From Ramlibacter cellulosilyticus (GTDB lineage: Bacteria > Pseudomonadota > Gammaproteobacteria > Burkholderiales > Burkholderiaceae_C), in contig NZ_JACORT010000002.1 in the NCBI RefSeq assembly GCF_014297465.1, forward strand, positions 310,001-374,000: a DNA stretch of 64,000 nt, in the 5' to 3' direction. Of this stretch, positions 44,222 through 52,448 are shown piece by piece. The translations under genes were made by a program, and so were the position numbers. Below the pieces are notes generated by a model. It did not search any database. It was not told the origin of the DNA and saw nothing but the letters and a program-made list of their open reading frames with translations. How positions within the stretch are numbered: the stretch's first letter is position 1; every line of letters starts with the position of its first letter.

Positions 44222-45402
44222 TCCGCTTCCAGCCCGACACGCTCCCGCAGGCGCTCCTGCGTTTCTTCGACATGGCTGCGCCGGACGCAAACGTGTACGT
44301 CGAGATCCCCGCGCCGGACATCCGCTTCGCGGCGATCGTGATCCTGGCTGCGGTCGCCCTGTTCGCCTGGCGTCGCCTCGGCCCCGGCCGGAGTGCGTTG
44401 TTCGCAATGCTGGGCGTGCTGCTGGTGTCCACCATCACCTGGCTGGCGAGCACCGGCAATGGACGCTACTTCATACCGCTGCTCGTGGTCGCGGGGCCGC
44501 TCGCGGTGGGCCTGGTCTGCGCCTTGCCGCTGACGCGCGCCTTCCGCGCCACCTTGGCGGTGGGGCTGCTGGCCGGACAGGCATTCGTCCTTTCGCAGCA
44601 GCCGCCCTGGAACACCTGGACGGTGATGCACTGGAAGGACGGCAGCTACTTCGAGGTGAACCTCGGCCCCGAGGAGAAGGACGCTCCGCCGACCACGTAC
44701 GGGAGCTTGTCGCTGCTCACGTACTCGCTGATCGCACCTCAATTCCCGGCCGGCACGCGCTGGATCAACCTGTACACCGAACCCGTGACGACGCTCGCCG
44801 CAGAGCGCACCGACGCTTTCCTCAGGCAGGCGGCTGCGGAAGGGCCCGTCAAGGTGATCACGCCTTCGCTGCCTTGGGCGAGCCGACCCGATGGAACGCC
44901 GAATGCGGAGGTGATCGCCGCATGGAACCGCTTGATCGCCCCGCGCAAACTTCGCGTGCAGGGCCAGTGCCGCTATTTCGACTCCCCGGGCCTGCTGTTC
45001 ATGGCCTTGCGGGACCGGGGGCCCCAGGAAGGACCCCCGCCCAAGCTCGGGTTCTGGACCTGCCCGGTCGTCTATGACCCGACGGTCGCATCCGCGGCGT
45101 CGAACCAGACCCCGCCCGTTCCGGCGCAGGTCCAGGACGCACTTGCCAAGCTGGGTGATCTGTGCCCCCGGTTCTTTCCCCAGGGGGAAATGCAGTTGCG
45201 GCGATTGAGCGATGGGTGGGTGCGCAACTACTCCTCCCAGACGCGCGCCTACGTGCTGGACAACGGCGAGGTCTGGTATCACTTCTGGCGGGCGTTGAAC
45301 CCGGTCCGCGTCGGGAAGTCCGCGGAACTGCTCGCCGGCGAGGTACAGCTCGATTGCATGGGCGTGCGCTCGGACGGAGCGTGGAGGACCGGGGCGCGTT
45401 GA
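44218..45402 (+). CDS. Membrane glycosyltransferase-like protein, C-terminal part
   Basis: 394 residues. About four membrane helices (first near 36-53) are followed by a soluble, presumably periplasmic region of about 250 residues. The opening IRFQPDTLPQALLRFFDMAA and EIPAPDIRFAAIVIL read like the continuation of the preceding GT-C-type protein, so the two probably form one enzyme. No function can be read from the C-terminal domain. Its stop overlaps the next ATG by one base (TGATG), so translation is coupled along the island. Confidence 0.65.
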   Translation: MIRFQPDTLPQALLRFFDMAAPDANVYVEIPAPDIRFAAIVILAAVALFAWRRLGPGRSALFAMLGVLLVSTITWLASTGNGRYFIPLLVVAGPLAVGLVCALPLTRAFRATLAVGLLAGQAFVLSQQPPWNTWTVMHWKDGSYFEVNLGPEEKDAPPTTYGSLSLLTYSLIAPQFPAGTRWINLYTEPVTTLAAERTDAFLRQAAAEGPVKVITPSLPWASRPDGTPNAEVIAAWNRLIAPRKLRVQGQCRYFDSPGLLFMALRDRGPQEGPPPKLGFWTCPVVYDPTVASAASNQTPPVPAQVQDALAKLGDLCPRFFPQGEMQLRRLSDGWVRNYSSQTRAYVLDNGEVWYHFWRALNPVRVGKSAELLAGEVQLDCMGVRSDGAWRTGAR

Positions 45403-46328
45403 TGGACGACGCAGCGGCCGGCGACCGGACCTCCGGCGGTACGCCGGCGTGTGCGCCGCTGGTGGTCGCGGTGGTGGTCACGTTCAACCCTGGCCCAGAA
45501 CTGCACGCGCACCTGCTCGCCATCCGGGAGCAGGTCGCGCAGGCCATCGTCGTGGACAACGGTTCAAGCCAGGCAGCGGCCATCCGCGAGGTTTGCGAGG
45601 CGACCGGCTGCGAGTTCGTCGGCAACGCGGCGAACCGGGGCCTCGCTGCGGCGCTGAACCAGGGCGCGGAACTCGCGCTCGCCCGGGGCGCCACGTGGCT
45701 CGCCACTTTCGACCAGGACAGCCTCGTGCCCGCCGCAGCTGTGCAGAGCCTGCTGGATGCGGCGGAGACCCATCCCGCACCTGCTTCCATTGCGATCCTG
45801 GCGGTGTCGCACGCGGACCGCGGTACCGGGCGCGCGTACCACCACCCGTCGGACGTCCTGCAGGAGGGAGCGCGGTGGCGCGAACTGCGCACCACCATCA
45901 CCTCCGGCAGCCTGGTGCGCTGCGCAACCCTCCGGCAGCTCGGGCTCTTCGAGGAGCGGCTCTTCATCGACTGCATCGACCACGAGTTCTGCCTGCGGAG
46001 CCGGCGGCACGGCTGGCGGGTCGTGGAGGTACCCGCAGTGCTGATGCCGCATTCCCTCGGGGCATCACGCGTCCACAACATCCTCGGCCGACGCACGGTG
46101 GCCACCCACCACAGCCCGCTGCGGCGCTACTACATGACGCGCAACCAGCTCGAGGTGTTCGGCCGCCACCTGTTGTTCGACCCGGTCCTGTGCGCGCGCG
46201 CCCTGGCCACCCTCGCGGCAGTGAGCGTGTTCGTGCTGTTGCTCGAAGAGCAGCGGCTCGCGAAACTCGGCGCGATGCTGCAGGGCCTGGCCGATTTCGC
46301 CGCGCGCCGCTTCGGGCCGCGCGCATGA
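45402..46328 (+). CDS. Family 2 glycosyltransferase (rhamnosyltransferase-like)
   Basis: A 308-residue protein. The nucleotide-binding start is VVAVVVTFNPGPELHAHLLA, with VVDNGSS and the metal-binding FDQDS in ATWLATFDQDSLVP. The acceptor loop IDCIDHEFCLRSRRHGWRV and MPHSLGASRVHN is typical of WbbL/RfbF-type rhamnosyltransferases. One hydrophobic segment near the end (ALATLAAVSVFVLLL) may anchor it to the inner membrane. It is coupled at both ends by start/stop overlaps. It probably adds one sugar of the pilin glycan; the donor is inferred from resemblance only. Confidence 0.87.
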   Translation: MDDAAAGDRTSGGTPACAPLVVAVVVTFNPGPELHAHLLAIREQVAQAIVVDNGSSQAAAIREVCEATGCEFVGNAANRGLAAALNQGAELALARGATWLATFDQDSLVPAAAVQSLLDAAETHPAPASIAILAVSHADRGTGRAYHHPSDVLQEGARWRELRTTITSGSLVRCATLRQLGLFEERLFIDCIDHEFCLRSRRHGWRVVEVPAVLMPHSLGASRVHNILGRRTVATHHSPLRRYYMTRNQLEVFGRHLLFDPVLCARALATLAAVSVFVLLLEEQRLAKLGAMLQGLADFAARRFGPRA

Positions 46329-47230
46329 GCGAAGTGCACACCCGCGACGTCTGCGCCGTCGTCGTGAACTGGAACGGCTGGCGGGACACGGTCGGTTGCG
46401 TCGCAAGCCTGCTCGCCCTGGAGGAACCGCCGGGCCTGGTGGTCGTATGCGAGAACGGCTCGACCGATGGATCCGCGACGCAACTGCGCGACGCCCTCGT
46501 CGGAAGCGAAGGCGTGCACCTCCTTGTCCTGCCGCAGAACCTCGGCTACGCGGGCGGCCTGAACGCGGGCGTCGCCTGGGCGCGCCGGCACACGCAGGCG
46601 CGCTGGTTCTGGCTGCTGAACAACGACCTCTGCGCCCTGCCCGGGGCCTTGCGGGCCTTGCTCGACGCGCACCGGCAGGTACCGGATGCGGGGCTCGTCG
46701 GATCGGTGCTGCTGGAGTGGGACACCCCCTCTCCGGTGCAGGCCGTCGGCGGGCGCTACCTCAAATGGCTAGGGGTCGGCGTGCACGCGAAGGAAGCCCC
46801 GGACGCCCGCGACGACGTCAGTCTCGCGATGGACTACCCGGTCGGAGCTTCCCTGCTCGTGAGCGCCGCGTACCTGGACCGCGTGGGGCCCATGGAAGAC
46901 GGCTATTTCCTCTACTACGAGGAGATCGACTGGGTCGAGCGCGGGCGGCGCCATGGGCTGCGTCCGGTGATCGCGCTGCGCAGCCGGCTGCGGCACAAGG
47001 AAGGCGCGAGCACGGGGTCGCAGGGCGGCGTGCGGAACAAGTCGCTGCTCTCCGAGCACCACGGCGTGGTGAACCGGCTGCGCGTCACGCGCAAGTTCTG
47101 GCCGCAGTACCTCCCCATCGTGTGGGCCAGCCTGTTCGCGGTCGCCGGCGACCGGGTGCTGCACGGCGAGTTCAGTCGCGCCGCCCTGGTCCTGCGCCTG
47201 ATGTTTTCCCCCCGCCTCTGGTTGCGCTGA
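46325..47230 (+). CDS. Family 2 glycosyltransferase (rhamnosyltransferase-like)
   Basis: 301 residues. It opens VCAVVVNWNGWRDTVGCVAS, with VVCENGSTDG, LPQNLGYAGGLNAGVAWARR and the DxD-type LLNNDLCA. YFLYYEEIDWVERGRRHGLR is the catalytic-base/acceptor region of GT2 rhamnosyltransferases. The ATG overlaps the previous stop (ATGA). Its last 59 bases overlap the 3' end of the GT4 gene on the other strand. It is expected to act on the same lipid-linked oligosaccharide as its neighbours. Confidence 0.88.
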   Translation: MSEVHTRDVCAVVVNWNGWRDTVGCVASLLALEEPPGLVVVCENGSTDGSATQLRDALVGSEGVHLLVLPQNLGYAGGLNAGVAWARRHTQARWFWLLNNDLCALPGALRALLDAHRQVPDAGLVGSVLLEWDTPSPVQAVGGRYLKWLGVGVHAKEAPDARDDVSLAMDYPVGASLLVSAAYLDRVGPMEDGYFLYYEEIDWVERGRRHGLRPVIALRSRLRHKEGASTGSQGGVRNKSLLSEHHGVVNRLRVTRKFWPQYLPIVWASLFAVAGDRVLHGEFSRAALVLRLMFSPRLWLR

Positions 47231-48224
47231 GGCCGGCGCCCAGGCCCAGCGCGCGCTGCGTCCGCTCGCTCACCTGCTCCCAGGTGAAGGCCCTGGCACG
47301 CTCCCTCCCACGCGCGGCGAGCTGGTCCCACAGCAGCGCATCGCCGGCGATGCGGCGCAGGGCCTGCGCGATCTCCTCGGGGGCGCGCGGGTCCGCGAGC
47401 AGCGCGTTGCCTTCGCCCGCGATCTCCGGCATCGAGGTGGTGGTGGACGTCACCACGGGTGTCCCGGTCGCCATCGCCTCCACCACCGGCAGGCCGAAGC
47501 CTTCGTGCAGCGACGGGAACACGAGCGCGGTGCACCGGTGGTACAGGCCCAGCAGCGCCTCGTCGTCGACGGGGCCCGAGAAGCGGACCCATTCACCCAG
47601 CGAGAGCGCGCGGACGTGGTCCATCGTGAAGGCGTCGGGTTCGCCGGTGAACACCAGGCGGAACTCGCCGGCCAGGCCGGACTGCGCAAAGGCCCGCAGC
47701 AGCCCCTCGATGTTCTTGTGCCCCGCCCTTCGGCCGACGTGCAGGAAGAAGCGCTCGCGCTGCGCGCGCCCCGGGCCCGGCACGAACACCGGCGACACGC
47801 CGTTGCCCACCACGTGGACCCGCGCCGCGTCGACGCCGGACCATTCGACGATGTCCTGCTTCGAATACTCCGACACCGTCAGGATGCGCCACGCGCGGCG
47901 CGTCGCGGGACGCACGACGCTGGCGTAGTACAGGCGGCGCACCGCGGACGATTCCGCCGGGACGCGCAGGTGCACGAGGTCGTGGATCGTGAAGGCGAAG
48001 GGGATCGGGCTGCGCAGGGGCGGGTTGAAGCCCGGCGACAGGAAGCAGCCTTCGCGCAGCCCGGCGAGCGCCAGGGAGGAGGCGAGGGGGTCGACGAGCG
48101 ACAGCTTGGGCCCGGCGATCCGCAGCGGCACCACGCCGGGCAAGCGGGCCTGCAGTTCCGCCGAGAACCGGCCGATGCCGTGGTTTCCGTTCCAGCGAGG
48201 ATCGAAGTAGATGGGCGGCTGCAC
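47172..48224 (-). CDS. Family 4 glycosyltransferase
   Basis: A 350-residue GT-B enzyme. The N-terminal domain opens with YFDPRWNGNHGIGRFSAEL. The donor-binding domain has FLHVGRRAGHKNIEGLLRAF, LVFPSLHEGFGLPVVEAMA and TSTTTSMPEIAGEGNALLAD, the EX7E region of GT4. It starts at a GTG (48224), with only 53 bases to the divergent GT4 gene. It is the only gene of the island on the minus strand, and its 3' end overlaps the preceding GT2 gene by 59 bases. Cytoplasmic; donor unknown. Confidence 0.88.
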   Translation of the reverse strand: MQPPIYFDPRWNGNHGIGRFSAELQARLPGVVPLRIAGPKLSLVDPLASSLALAGLREGCFLSPGFNPPLRSPIPFAFTIHDLVHLRVPAESSAVRRLYYASVVRPATRRAWRILTVSEYSKQDIVEWSGVDAARVHVVGNGVSPVFVPGPGRAQRERFFLHVGRRAGHKNIEGLLRAFAQSGLAGEFRLVFTGEPDAFTMDHVRALSLGEWVRFSGPVDDEALLGLYHRCTALVFPSLHEGFGLPVVEAMATGTPVVTSTTTSMPEIAGEGNALLADPRAPEEIAQALRRIAGDALLWDQLAARGRERARAFTWEQVSERTQRALGLGAGLSATRGGGKTSGAGPGRRD

Positions 48225-48277
48225 TTGCGGGCCGAGTGTAGCTGCGATGCCGGAGCCCCTGATAGCATCTCGTCCCG

Positions 48278-49492
48278 ATGCCGCACGCGCTCGTCGATTC
48301 GCAGGTCCGCTACGTCCACGAGTGGCTCACCGAGTGGGGTGGCTCCGAGGACGTCACGCGCGCCATGCTGCAGGCTCTGCCCGGGGCGGCGCTGCACGCC
48401 ACCATCGACTTCCTCTCCGAGGCCAACCGCGCGAAGTTCGGCGGCGTGCCGATCCGCACCACCTTCCTGCAGCAGGCACCGTGGGCGCGCACGCGCTTCT
48501 GGAACTACCTGCCGGTCACGCCGCTCGCGGTGGAGACGCACGACCTGCGCGGCGCGGACGTGATCGTCTCGAGCTCGCATGCCTTCGCCAAGGGCGTGCT
48601 CACCACGGCCGAACAGATGCACGTGAGCTACGTGCATTCGCCCATGCGCTATGCCTGGGACCTGCACCACGAGTACCTCGCCGACTACCGCCTCGACCGG
48701 GGCGCGAAGGGGCTGCTCGCGCGCTACATGTTCCACCGGCTGCGGCAGTGGGACCGGCAGACCGCGAACAACGTCGACCTCTTCCTCGCCAACTCGCGCC
48801 ACGTGCAGCGGCGCATCTGGCGCACCTACAGGCGCGTCGCGCAGGTGCTGTACCCGCCGGTGTCGGTGTCCCGGTTCCGCTACGAGCCGGCGAAGGGCGA
48901 CCACTACGTCACCGTGTCGCGGCTCGTGTCGTACAAGCGCATCGACCTGCTGCTCGCCGCCTTCCGCGCGATGCCCTCGCGCAAGCTGGTGGTCGTCGGC
49001 GACGGGCCGGAGATGCCGCGGCTGCGCGCCATGTGCCCGCCCAACGTGCAGCTGATGGGGTTCCAGGACGATGCCGTCGTGCAGGAGCAGATGGGCAGCG
49101 CGCGCGCCTTCCTGTTCGCGGCCCACGAGGACTTCGGCATCTCGCCGGTGGAGGCGCAGGCCTGCGGCACGCCGGTGATCGCGTACGGCGTGGGCGGCTC
49201 GCGCGAGACGGTGCGCGACCTGCGCACCGAGGTGCGGCCCACCGGCCTGCTGTTCGACGAGCAGACGCCCGCCGCGCTGCAGGCGGCCGTGGAGGCGTTC
49301 GACGGCGCCGCGGTCGATCCGCGGGACTGCCGCCGTTGGGCGGAAGGCTTCGACGAAGCCGTGTTCCGGGACAGGTTCCGCGCCATCGTGGAACAGGCCT
49401 GGTCGGCGTGGCGCCGCGATCCCTCTTCGGTGGAAGCGGCGCTGGTCCCCGGCGGCGGGCTGCAGTCGCCGCCCCGCGAACTCCTGGCGTGA
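48278..49492 (+). CDS. Family 4 glycosyltransferase
   Basis: A 404-residue GT-B protein. It has VRYVHEWLTEWGGSEDVTRA at the N-terminus, VVSRSHAF-like VSSSHAFAKGV, and a donor-binding region YVTVSRLVSYKRIDLLLAAF and AHEDFGISPVEAQACGTPVI. This subfamily of GDP-mannose- or UDP-sugar-dependent GT4 enzymes works in polysaccharide and lipid-linked glycan assembly. The gene is divergent from the minus-strand GT4, and the PglL-type ligase gene follows seven bases after its stop. Confidence 0.88.
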   Translation: MPHALVDSQVRYVHEWLTEWGGSEDVTRAMLQALPGAALHATIDFLSEANRAKFGGVPIRTTFLQQAPWARTRFWNYLPVTPLAVETHDLRGADVIVSSSHAFAKGVLTTAEQMHVSYVHSPMRYAWDLHHEYLADYRLDRGAKGLLARYMFHRLRQWDRQTANNVDLFLANSRHVQRRIWRTYRRVAQVLYPPVSVSRFRYEPAKGDHYVTVSRLVSYKRIDLLLAAFRAMPSRKLVVVGDGPEMPRLRAMCPPNVQLMGFQDDAVVQEQMGSARAFLFAAHEDFGISPVEAQACGTPVIAYGVGGSRETVRDLRTEVRPTGLLFDEQTPAALQAAVEAFDGAAVDPRDCRRWAEGFDEAVFRDRFRAIVEQAWSAWRRDPSSVEAALVPGGGLQSPPRELLA

Positions 49493-49499
49493 ACCGGCG

Positions 49500-51116
49500 G
49501 TGAAGGGCGACTCCCTGTCCTGGCGCGTGGCGCTGGCCTTCGCACTGGCCGCGCTGCCCTGGCTCAACCCGCTCTCGCGCGGGCCTTCGCCTTCGGCGAC
49601 GCCCTGGATGGCGAGTGCGGTGTGCGGCATCGCCTTGTGGATCCTCGCGGCCACGGGCGCATCGCGGCCGAGGATTCCGCGCGGCCTCGCCGTGATCGCT
49701 TTCGCGCTCGTGGCCTGGGCCGCGCTCGCCCACCTGCCCGTGCGGCCGGAGGTCGCGATGCTCGCCGGCGGGCTGCTGCTGCTGGTGCTCGCCGCGGGCT
49801 TCGCGCCCGTGCCGGAGCTCGCGCGGGGGATGCAGGCCGGCTTCCTGTTCGCCGCCGCGGCGAGTGCCGTGCTGGGCCTCGTGCAGTACTTCGGCCTGTC
49901 GCCGCTGCTCGCCCCCTGGAGCAACACGGCGGAGGCGGGCGAGGCGTACGCGAACCTGCGCCAGCCGAACCAGTACGCCACGCTGTGCTGGATCGGGGGT
50001 GCCATCGTGCTGTTCGGCACCTTGCGGCTGCACCGCGCCGCGGCAATGGCGCTGCTCGTGCTGCTGGCGGCGGGCAGCGCGGCTTCCGTCTCGCGCACCG
50101 GGCTGCTGCAAGGCCTGGTGCTCACCCTGCTGGCGGCCTGGTGGCCCGGCCCGCGGCGCGAGCGCCTGCAGCTGTGCGCGGTCGCCGCGATCGCGTACTT
50201 CGCGGCCACGGTGCTGCTGCCGGTGGCGCTCGATGCGGCGACGGGCGCCACTCCGGCGCGTACGCTGTGGGGGCGCCTGAGCGGCGGCAATCCCTGCAGC
50301 AGCCGCGTGGTGCTCTGGTCCAACGTGCTGCACCTGATCGCGCAGAAGCCGATCGCGGGCTGGGGCTGGGGCGAGCTGGATTTCGCGCACTTCACCACGC
50401 TCTACGCGGGCCCGCGCTTCTGCGACATCCTGGACAACGCCCACAGCCTGCCGCTGCACGTCGCCGTGGAGCTCGGCGTACCGGCGGCGGTGCTGGTGTG
50501 CGCGATCGCGGTCATCTGGACCTTGCGGCAGAGGCCGTGGTCGGAAGGGGTGCCGCGGCGCCAGCTCGCCTGGGCCTTGCTGGCACTGGTCGTCCTGCAC
50601 AGCCTGCTGGAGTACCCGCTCTGGTACGGGCCGTTCCAGGTCGCCTCCGGCGCGGCGCTCGGATGGTTGCTGGTGCGGCCGCAAGCGCTCGACGCGCCCG
50701 CCCGGCCGCGGGCCCCTGCTTTCGCGCTCGCCGCCGTGCTGCTGGCCGCCACCGGCTATGCCGCCTGGGACTACACCCGCGTGAGCCAGATCTACCTGCC
50801 GCCGGAGCGCCGGGTGGAGCGTTGGGCCGACGACACGCTGCAGGTCGCGCGGCAGTCCTGGCTGTTCCGCGGCCCGGCGCGCTTCGCGGACCTCACGCTG
50901 GACACGCCCGGGCGGGCGAACGCGCAGCGCATGCACGCCCTCGCCCTCGACGTGCTGCACTACTCGCCGGAGCCGCGGGTGATCGAGCGCGCCATCGAGA
51001 GCGCGACGCTGCTGGGGCGCGACGACGAGGCGGTGGCGCTGCTCGCGCGCTACCGCGCGGCCTTTCCTTCGGACTACGAGGCGTGGCGGCGGGCGCAGGG
51101 GCTGGCGGCGCCGTAG
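49500..51116 (+). CDS. pglL: PglL-type O-oligosaccharyltransferase (O-antigen ligase superfamily)
   Basis: A 538-residue protein from a GTG start, with ten or more membrane helices and a C-terminal soluble tail of about 100 residues. Ligase marks are NLRQPNQYATLCW, the large periplasmic loop with KPIAGWGWGELDFAHF and DNAHSLPLHVAVELG, and LEYPLWYGPFQVASG. PglL/PilO enzymes transfer a preassembled lipid-linked glycan to Ser/Thr of pilins and other periplasmic proteins; WaaL O-antigen ligase is the alternative. The nearby pilin and TfpX/TfpZ genes support the pilin reading. Its stop codon runs into a REP element. Confidence 0.85.
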   Translation: MKGDSLSWRVALAFALAALPWLNPLSRGPSPSATPWMASAVCGIALWILAATGASRPRIPRGLAVIAFALVAWAALAHLPVRPEVAMLAGGLLLLVLAAGFAPVPELARGMQAGFLFAAAASAVLGLVQYFGLSPLLAPWSNTAEAGEAYANLRQPNQYATLCWIGGAIVLFGTLRLHRAAAMALLVLLAAGSAASVSRTGLLQGLVLTLLAAWWPGPRRERLQLCAVAAIAYFAATVLLPVALDAATGATPARTLWGRLSGGNPCSSRVVLWSNVLHLIAQKPIAGWGWGELDFAHFTTLYAGPRFCDILDNAHSLPLHVAVELGVPAAVLVCAIAVIWTLRQRPWSEGVPRRQLAWALLALVVLHSLLEYPLWYGPFQVASGAALGWLLVRPQALDAPARPRAPAFALAAVLLAATGYAAWDYTRVSQIYLPPERRVERWADDTLQVARQSWLFRGPARFADLTLDTPGRANAQRMHALALDVLHYSPEPRVIERAIESATLLGRDDEAVALLARYRAAFPSDYEAWRRAQGLAAP

Positions 51117-51162
51117 GGTGGCCGGCGGAACGCCGGGACGGTGAGCGGAGCGAACCCCACCG
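51113..51162. repeat. Single GTAG-type REP element of the second family, copy 2
   Basis: GTAGGGTGG at the left and GGTGAGCGGAGCGAACCCC then ACCG at the right match the copy at 14994. The inner stem is different (CCGGCG-GAA-CGCCGG) but still pairs perfectly. It starts in the pglL stop codon and ends one base before the moaC stop, filling the convergent gap completely. Confidence 0.8.
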
Positions 51163-51163
51163 C

Positions 51164-51652
51164 TCAGGGCGCGACGTAGCTCCCCGACTTCCCCCCGTGC
51201 TTTTCCAGCAACTTCACTTCCGCGATCGTCATGCCGCGATCCACGGCCTTGCACATGTCGTAGATCGTGAGAAGTGCAACGTTCACGGCGGTCAGCGCTT
51301 CCATCTCGACGCCCGTCGGGCCCACGGTCTCGGCCGTCGCCGTACAGGTCACGGCGCCCGGTCCGTCGCCCTGCGCCGGCTGCACCTCGAATTCCACCGC
51401 CACCCGGGTGAGAGGGATGGGATGGCACAGGGGGATCAGATCGCTCGTGCGCTTGGCGCCCTGGATGCCGGCGATGCGCGCGATGCCCAGGACGTCACCC
51501 TTCCTTGCAGTGCCGCTCTGGATCAGCGCGAGCGTAGCCGCTAGCATCTCGATACGGCCCCGGGCGACCGCGACCCGGTGCGTCGCGGGCTTCGCCGCGA
51601 CGTCCACCATGTGGGCCTGTCCTTGTGCGTCGAAATGGGTCAATCCACTCAT
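51164..51652 (-). CDS. moaC: Cyclic pyranopterin monophosphate synthase MoaC
   Basis: A 162-residue protein of normal length. [20 protein letters not shown] is the family N-terminus. [20 protein letters not shown] holds the catalytic Lys and His region, and [20 protein letters not shown] follows. It converts the GTP-derived intermediate to cyclic pyranopterin monophosphate in molybdenum cofactor synthesis. Its start codon shares two bases with the start codon of the divergent TfpX/TfpZ gene. No other moa genes are nearby. Confidence 0.97.
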   Translation of the reverse strand: MSGLTHFDAQGQAHMVDVAAKPATHRVAVARGRIEMLAATLALIQSGTARKGDVLGIARIAGIQGAKRTSDLIPLCHPIPLTRVAVEFEVQPAQGDGPGAVTCTATAETVGPTGVEMEALTAVNVALLTIYDMCKAVDRGMTIAEVKLLEKHGGKSGSYVAP

Positions 51653-52448
51653 GCAGCAACCATCGCTTTCCGCTGAACATCATACGGCCTTCGCCTTCAA
51701 GCCCCGCCTGCGGGCCGCGGGCATCCACCTCGTGCTGAGCGTGCTCGTGGCGATCGCCACCGCGCTGCTCGTGTTCTCCTTCTGGTATCCCTGGCCCTAC
51801 AACGAGCTTTCCGGCGGCCGCGAGCTGTTCCGGCTGGTCGTCGCCGTCGACATCGTGCTGGGCCCGCTGCTCACGTTCATCGTGTTCCAGCGCAGCAAGC
51901 CCCGGGCCGAGCTGCGGCGCGACCTCGCCGTGATCGTCGCCCTCCAGCTCGCGGGCCTCGCCTACGGCCTGTGGACCGTGCACCAGGCGCGCCCCGTGCA
52001 CCTGGTGTTCGAGTACGACCGCTTCCGCGTCGTGCACCAGGTGGACATCCCGCGCGAGCTCGAGGCGGCCGTGCCGCCGGGCATCCCGCTGGCTCCGCTC
52101 GGCGGGCCCACGCCCCTGGTCCTGCGGCCTTTCCGCGATGCCGCGGAGCAGGGGGAATACACGATGGCGGCGCTGCAGGGGCTGCAGGTCTCCATGCGGC
52201 CGGAACTTTGGCAGCCCTACGAGGTCGGAACCGCACGGGTGCTCCAGGCCGCCAGGCCCGTGTCGCAGCTGAAGCAGCGCTTCCCGCAGCAGGGGGCCGC
52301 CATCGACGCGGCGCTGTCCCAGGCCGGCCGGGACGCCGCCGGTACGGTGTACCTGCCGCTGATCGCGCGCCAGGCCGTCGCATGGACCGTGCTGCTCGAT
52401 GCGAAGAGCGCCGAGATCGTCGGCTACGTCCCGCTGGATTCGTTTTGA
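51651..52448 (+). CDS. TfpX/TfpZ-family type IV pilin accessory protein
   Basis: About 265 residues. An N-terminal block of three to four helices contains [54 protein letters not shown] and [20 protein letters not shown]. This is the conserved membrane half of TfpX/TfpZ (FimB-like) proteins, which assist particular type IV pilins, some of them glycosylated. A periplasmic C-terminal half follows. It sits at the far end of the glycosylation island from pilA. Its ATG overlaps that of moaC head to head, so its promoter must lie inside moaC, or the true start is downstream. Confidence 0.82.
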   Translation: MQQPSLSAEHHTAFAFKPRLRAAGIHLVLSVLVAIATALLVFSFWYPWPYNELSGGRELFRLVVAVDIVLGPLLTFIVFQRSKPRAELRRDLAVIVALQLAGLAYGLWTVHQARPVHLVFEYDRFRVVHQVDIPRELEAAVPPGIPLAPLGGPTPLVLRPFRDAAEQGEYTMAALQGLQVSMRPELWQPYEVGTARVLQAARPVSQLKQRFPQQGAAIDAALSQAGRDAAGTVYLPLIARQAVAWTVLLDAKSAEIVGYVPLDSF

